NCBI GenBank assembly: GCA_028707015.1
Contig: JAQTVP010000069.1
Location: 1 to 7,982 of the forward strand
Reading direction: 5' to 3'
From: Dehalococcoidales bacterium
Lineage (GTDB): Bacteria; Chloroflexota; Dehalococcoidia; Dehalococcoidales; JAQTVP01
DNA: 7,982 nucleotides
Position numbers and translations under genes: made by a program. Positions 5,389-7,982 of the stretch are shown one piece after another (within the stretch, counting starts at the first letter, position 1; the number at the start of each line of letters is the position of its first letter). Under the pieces are notes generated by a model. The model was given only the letters and a program-made list of their open reading frames with translations, was not told where the DNA came from and ran no database searches.

Positions 5389-5703
5389 TTATTCTTTCTT
5401 GGTTACATATAATATTAATCCATTGACTTTGGTAATAATCACCTCCTCATTGGGTAAGATGTTTCCTTTTTCTGATATTGCTGTCCAGCGTTCTCCCTGA
5501 ACAGAAACTACACCCTTGGGTTCAAGAGCTGTCTTGACTTCAGCAGTTTTTCCTATCAGGTCTTCTCTTCCGGCAGATACCTGAAGACGGTGAGCGCGTA
5601 TTCCACGATTAATTGCCAGAGCAATAAAAGCGATAATAATAATTACTATTACTGTAATGAGCCAGGGATCTATTTCAAGCCAGCTTGTGTCAAATTCAAA
5701 CAA
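5389..5703 (-). CDS. Small NfeD-type protein (one helix plus OB fold), TTG start
   Basis: A short NfeD protein of 104 residues. A membrane helix at about 12-34 (PWLITVIVIIIIAFIALAI) is followed by a cytoplasmic OB-like NfeD domain (about 45-104, GREDLIGKTAEVKTALEPKG through LYVTKKE). No protease domain is present. I choose TTG at 5701-5703 because AAGGAGG lies 5 bases before it. The upstream in-frame ATG at 5736 lacks a Shine-Dalgarno and would overlap the protease gene by 23 bases. The TTG lies 10 bases after the protease stop, whose TAA touches the Shine-Dalgarno. The protein closely repeats the C-terminal 98 residues of the long NfeD (GERW, GKTA, NKV/TKV-DGL-LYV positions), so it looks like a local duplicate. 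It probably couples the protease to slipin or supports its assembly; that role is inferred. Confidence 0.85.
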   Translation of the reverse strand: MFEFDTSWLEIDPWLITVIVIIIIAFIALAINRGIRAHRLQVSAGREDLIGKTAEVKTALEPKGVVSVQGERWTAISEKGNILPNEEVIITKVNGLILYVTKKE

Positions 5704-5713
5704 TGAGTCCTCC

Positions 5714-7021
5714 TTATTTATCCAACTTGGATACATATAGTTTTAACCCGTCAACCTTATTTATGACCACGGTTTCACCGGGTTTAACATTACCTTGTTC
5801 TGAAGTAGCTAACCAGCGTTCACCTCTGAAGAGGACTATTCCTTCGGGTTTTAGGGTTACTTTAACTAAAGCTGTTTTGCCAATAAGCTCTTCTTTGCCA
5901 GTAGTTACTTGACGGCGGTGTGTGCGTATAATACTGCCAATTACAAAGGCAGAAATTAGAAAAATGATAACGGTGATTACTGCAATAAGCCACGGGCTTA
6001 CTTGAAACAATGGTCCCCCCTTAAATAAAATTAAAGATCCGATAACCAGTGAAATTATACCACCAGCGGTAAATAAACCAAAACTTGCCGTAAATGCCTC
6101 GGCGATAAAGAGACCAAAAGCTAGTATTACCAGCAGAATACCGGCATAATTTACCGGTAGCATTCCTAAAGAATAGAAAGCTAATAGGCCGCAAATTCCA
6201 CCTATAACACCAGGAAAAATAAGTCCGGGATTAAAAATTTCAGCCATTATGCCGAGTGTGGCCAGGCTTAGAAGGATATAGGCAATGTTTGGATCACTAA
6301 TCGCATACAGGAGATCTTCCATTGTGTTCATTTCGATATAGTTAATGGTAGATCCTTCGGTTTGCAGGGTGATAATACTACCGTCTAACATGGTAACTTG
6401 CCTGCCATCAAGTTGAGAAATAAGAGAATCAAGATCAGGAGCAACCATATCAATGACATTCAGTTCCAGTGCTTCTTGCTCTGTAGCCGAGACACTTTCT
6501 CTGACTGCTTTTTCTGCCCATTCCATGTTACGTCCGTGAGCTTCAGCTATACTTCGAATATAGGCAGCAGCATCATTAACAACTTTTTCCTCCATGGTCT
6601 CAGACATTGCCTCTTCACCCTCGGTACCTATTGAAACCGGGTGGGCAGCGCCAATGGCAGTATTGGAAGCCATTGCTGCTACATGGGCGGCCATAGTAAT
6701 AAATACTCCTGCCGAAGCGGATCTGGCTCCAGACGGAGATACATATACCACTATTGGAATACGGGCACTAACAATGTCCTGTACAATATCACGCATGGAG
6801 GTATCTAAACCGCCGGGGGTGTCTAATTGGATGATACAAGCTATAGCATTATCCTCCTCGGCTTGATTAATACCGCGCTCGATGTAATCAACGAGAACGG
6901 GATTAATTACTCCGTCAGCACGGATTACATCAATTCTAGAATTATCTGCTGCGGTTACAATCATAGTAGAAGCAGTAATAATTACTACTAACAGGAATAA
7001 AATACGTATAGTTTTTAACAT
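5714..7021 (-). CDS. NfeD-family membrane-bound ClpP-class serine protease
   Basis: A long NfeD (NfeD1b/PH1510 type) of 435 residues. The order is: signal-like N-terminal helix (5-24); extracytoplasmic ClpP/crotonase-fold protease domain (about 28-205); a membrane region with several helices (about 240-365); and a C-terminal cytoplasmic OB-like NfeD domain (375-435). The likely catalytic dyad is Ser103 in SASAGVFI and Lys146 in MEEKVVNDAAAYIRS, a spacing close to Ser97/Lys138 of PH1510. QLDTPGG (65-71) and SPSGARS (95-101) are the family's substrate-binding loops. Archaeal PH1510 cleaves stomatin near its C-terminus, and a slipin gene lies two genes downstream, so that is the probable substrate. 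The start is supported by AAAGGTGA just before the ATG. First gene of a three-gene operon; complete and apparently intact. Confidence 0.92.
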   Translation of the reverse strand: MLKTIRILFLLVVIITASTMIVTAADNSRIDVIRADGVINPVLVDYIERGINQAEEDNAIACIIQLDTPGGLDTSMRDIVQDIVSARIPIVVYVSPSGARSASAGVFITMAAHVAAMASNTAIGAAHPVSIGTEGEEAMSETMEEKVVNDAAAYIRSIAEAHGRNMEWAEKAVRESVSATEQEALELNVIDMVAPDLDSLISQLDGRQVTMLDGSIITLQTEGSTINYIEMNTMEDLLYAISDPNIAYILLSLATLGIMAEIFNPGLIFPGVIGGICGLLAFYSLGMLPVNYAGILLVILAFGLFIAEAFTASFGLFTAGGIISLVIGSLILFKGGPLFQVSPWLIAVITVIIFLISAFVIGSIIRTHRRQVTTGKEELIGKTALVKVTLKPEGIVLFRGERWLATSEQGNVKPGETVVINKVDGLKLYVSKLDK

Positions 7022-7050
7022 ACTTCACCTTTGGAAGTTTATATAGTGAA

Positions 7051-7080
7051 ATTATAGGTTGATTATAGATTATATTGCAA
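7051..7080 (-). promoter_or_regulatory. Promoter of the nfeD-slipin operon
   Basis: On the minus strand TTGCAA (7075-7080) and a perfect TATAAT (7051-7056) are 18 bases apart, giving a start near 7044 and a leader of about 23 bases. Two further TATAAT-like hexamers lie inside the spacer, so alternative starts are possible. Confidence 0.65.
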
Positions 7081-7140
7081 ATGAATAAACAAATAATTAT
7101 CAGGAAATACTTAGTAAGGGAAGTCTACATAATGTTATAG

Positions 7141-7169
7141 TTGAATAGCTGGGCAAATTATTATAGAAT
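7141..7169 (+). promoter_or_regulatory. Promoter of the hisZ-like gene
   Basis: TTGAAT (4 of 6) and TAGAAT (5 of 6) are 17 bases apart, giving a start near 7176 and about 20 bases of leader, which includes the AAAGGA ribosome site. It diverges from the nfeD promoter, with about 60 bases between their -35 boxes. Confidence 0.55.
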
Positions 7170-7196
7170 TTACAAGTTGGGTATAAAGGATGTGAT

Positions 7197-7982
7197 ATGA
7201 AAGTCCAAAGGTGTAAGGGGACTAGAGATTTATCCCCGAAAGAAATGATCAAATTTCGCCTGATAGAAGAAATATTTAGAAATTGCTGTCTAAATTGGGG
7301 ATATGATGAAGTTAGGACGCCAACACTGGAATATTTCCAACTGTTTACTTCGACTGGGACACTCACTCCCAGCATGCTTAATAAAGTCTATTCTTTTCTT
7401 GATTGGGATGGCTGGAGTGGAGAACGTGTGGTATTAAGACCTGATGGTACTATCCCAGTTGCCCGGCTTTTTATTGAGAATATGACAGATAAGGAATTAG
7501 CCAAGCTATTTTATGTAGCTAATATATTCAGATTTGAAGAAACCGGGAGAAAAACAAGGGAAAGATGGCAATGCGGCGTTGAGCTTATTGGAATAAATAC
7601 AGCTATCGCTGATGTGGAACTGATAGCACTAGCCATGGAGGTAATGAAGAAACTAGAACTTAAAGACGTAGAATTAAAACTATCCCATGCCGGTTTAATA
7701 AAAGCAGTACTGGAAAATTTAAATCTTAGCTCTAATCAACAAGTTAAGATATTGGATCAGATTTTAGATGGGGATACCGAAGCTTTGGCTAGATTAAAGA
7801 TTGAAGAAAATGAACAAACAAAAATGCTAATTTCCTTATTGGATTTGAAAGGTAAATCCTCTGGTTTTTTAAAGAATTTAAAGGCATCTTTTGCCGGAGA
7901 TTTCCCTAACCTTGGGGCTCAATTCGACGATTTTATTAGTATTGTTGAATTACTGGAAATGCTTGGTTACAATTGTCAGATT
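7197..7982 (+). CDS. hisZ: HisZ-like ATP phosphoribosyltransferase regulatory subunit, cut by window end
   Basis: An open frame of 262 codons runs from ATG 7197 to the last base without a stop. It is a class II histidyl-tRNA-synthetase-like catalytic core: KGTRDLSPKEM (residues 8-18, motif 1 region), WGYDEVRTPTLEY, VVLRPDGTIPVAR (motif 2 loop), and YVANIFRFEE followed by GVELIGI. The YVANIFR and GVELIG wording, with RPD where HisRS usually has RPE, matches HisZ better. HisZ holds the short HisG in an active, histidine-inhibited complex for the first step of histidine synthesis. A true hisS is not excluded, because the His-specific RGLDYYTG region and the C-terminal anticodon-binding domain lie beyond the window. 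AAAGGA lies 7-8 bases before the ATG. If it is HisZ, a short hisG would be expected nearby. Confidence 0.8.
   Translation, partial: MKVQRCKGTRDLSPKEMIKFRLIEEIFRNCCLNWGYDEVRTPTLEYFQLFTSTGTLTPSMLNKVYSFLDWDGWSGERVVLRPDGTIPVARLFIENMTDKELAKLFYVANIFRFEETGRKTRERWQCGVELIGINTAIADVELIALAMEVMKKLELKDVELKLSHAGLIKAVLENLNLSSNQQVKILDQILDGDTEALARLKIEENEQTKMLISLLDLKGKSSGFLKNLKASFAGDFPNLGAQFDDFISIVELLEMLGYNCQI

Noticed and set aside
5704..5736. ATG at 5736 as the start of the small NfeD protein
   Set aside because: It has no ribosome site and would add 11 residues read from the end of the protease gene; the TTG at 5703 has AAGGAGG at good spacing and matches the start of homology.
7217..7237. Inverted repeat GGGGA...TCCCC near the start of the hisZ-like gene
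   Set aside because: Only 5 bp, inside codons for the conserved GTRDLSP motif, with no U-tract; probably coincidence.
7100..7375. Minus-strand ORF of 91 codons overlapping the hisZ-like start
   Set aside because: It lies opposite a well-supported coding region and promoter, has no family character and no ribosome site evident.
1..7982. CRISPR arrays, insertion sequences, rRNA, riboswitches
   Set aside because: No regularly spaced repeats, transposase frames, terminal inverted repeats or recognisable riboswitch cores were seen on reading both strands.

Overview
The window is bacterial, fairly AT-rich, and uses strong Shine-Dalgarno sequences of the AGGAGG type. I cannot name the organism. 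The wording of the HisZ-like protein, and the run of NfeD protease, small NfeD and slipin, would suit Chloroflexota (Dehalococcoidia-like) or a Clostridia-like lineage. That placement is from memory of the families and is weak.

Left third (about 1-3191): the end of a small integrative element lodged in the 3' end of a tRNA-Lys gene. After a divergent, truncated membrane-protein gene (1-174, minus strand) comes a four-gene plus-strand run. It encodes a stand-alone LuxR-type HTH regulator, a HUH-endonuclease replication initiator with a paired-tyrosine YxxKY motif, a MerR-like excisionase and a complete tyrosine integrase. The last three are joined by TAATG stop/start overlaps. The integrase frame runs 21 codons into tRNA-Lys on the opposite strand. 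The other attachment site, a copy of the tRNA 3' part, is not in the window, so the left boundary is unknown. A Rep that could replicate the excised circle, plus Xis and Int, suggests a replicating integrative element or a filamentous-phage-like prophage. No relaxase, capsid or Zot gene is visible to choose between these.

Middle (3119-4477): a two-tRNA minus-strand operon, tRNA-Gly(CCC) then tRNA-Lys(UUU), has a clear promoter. A 394-base AT-rich gap follows, then a monofunctional biotin-protein ligase (birA type, without DNA-binding domain) on the plus strand.

Right half (4514-7980): a hairpin terminator separates birA from a convergent minus-strand operon. That operon reads, in transcription order, a long NfeD/ClpP-class membrane serine protease, a small NfeD protein and a slipin (stomatin-like SPFH protein). 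In the studied archaeal pair PH1510/PH1511 the protease cleaves the stomatin. The small NfeD gene looks like a tandem copy of the 3' end of the long one, and its start should be a TTG at 5703 rather than the upstream ATG. Divergent from this operon is an unfinished hisZ-like gene (7197 to the window end) with its own promoter.

The most interesting points are the integrase whose C-terminus depends on integration state, the Y2-like HUH Rep on a tRNA-borne element, and the traceable duplication that made the small nfeD gene.
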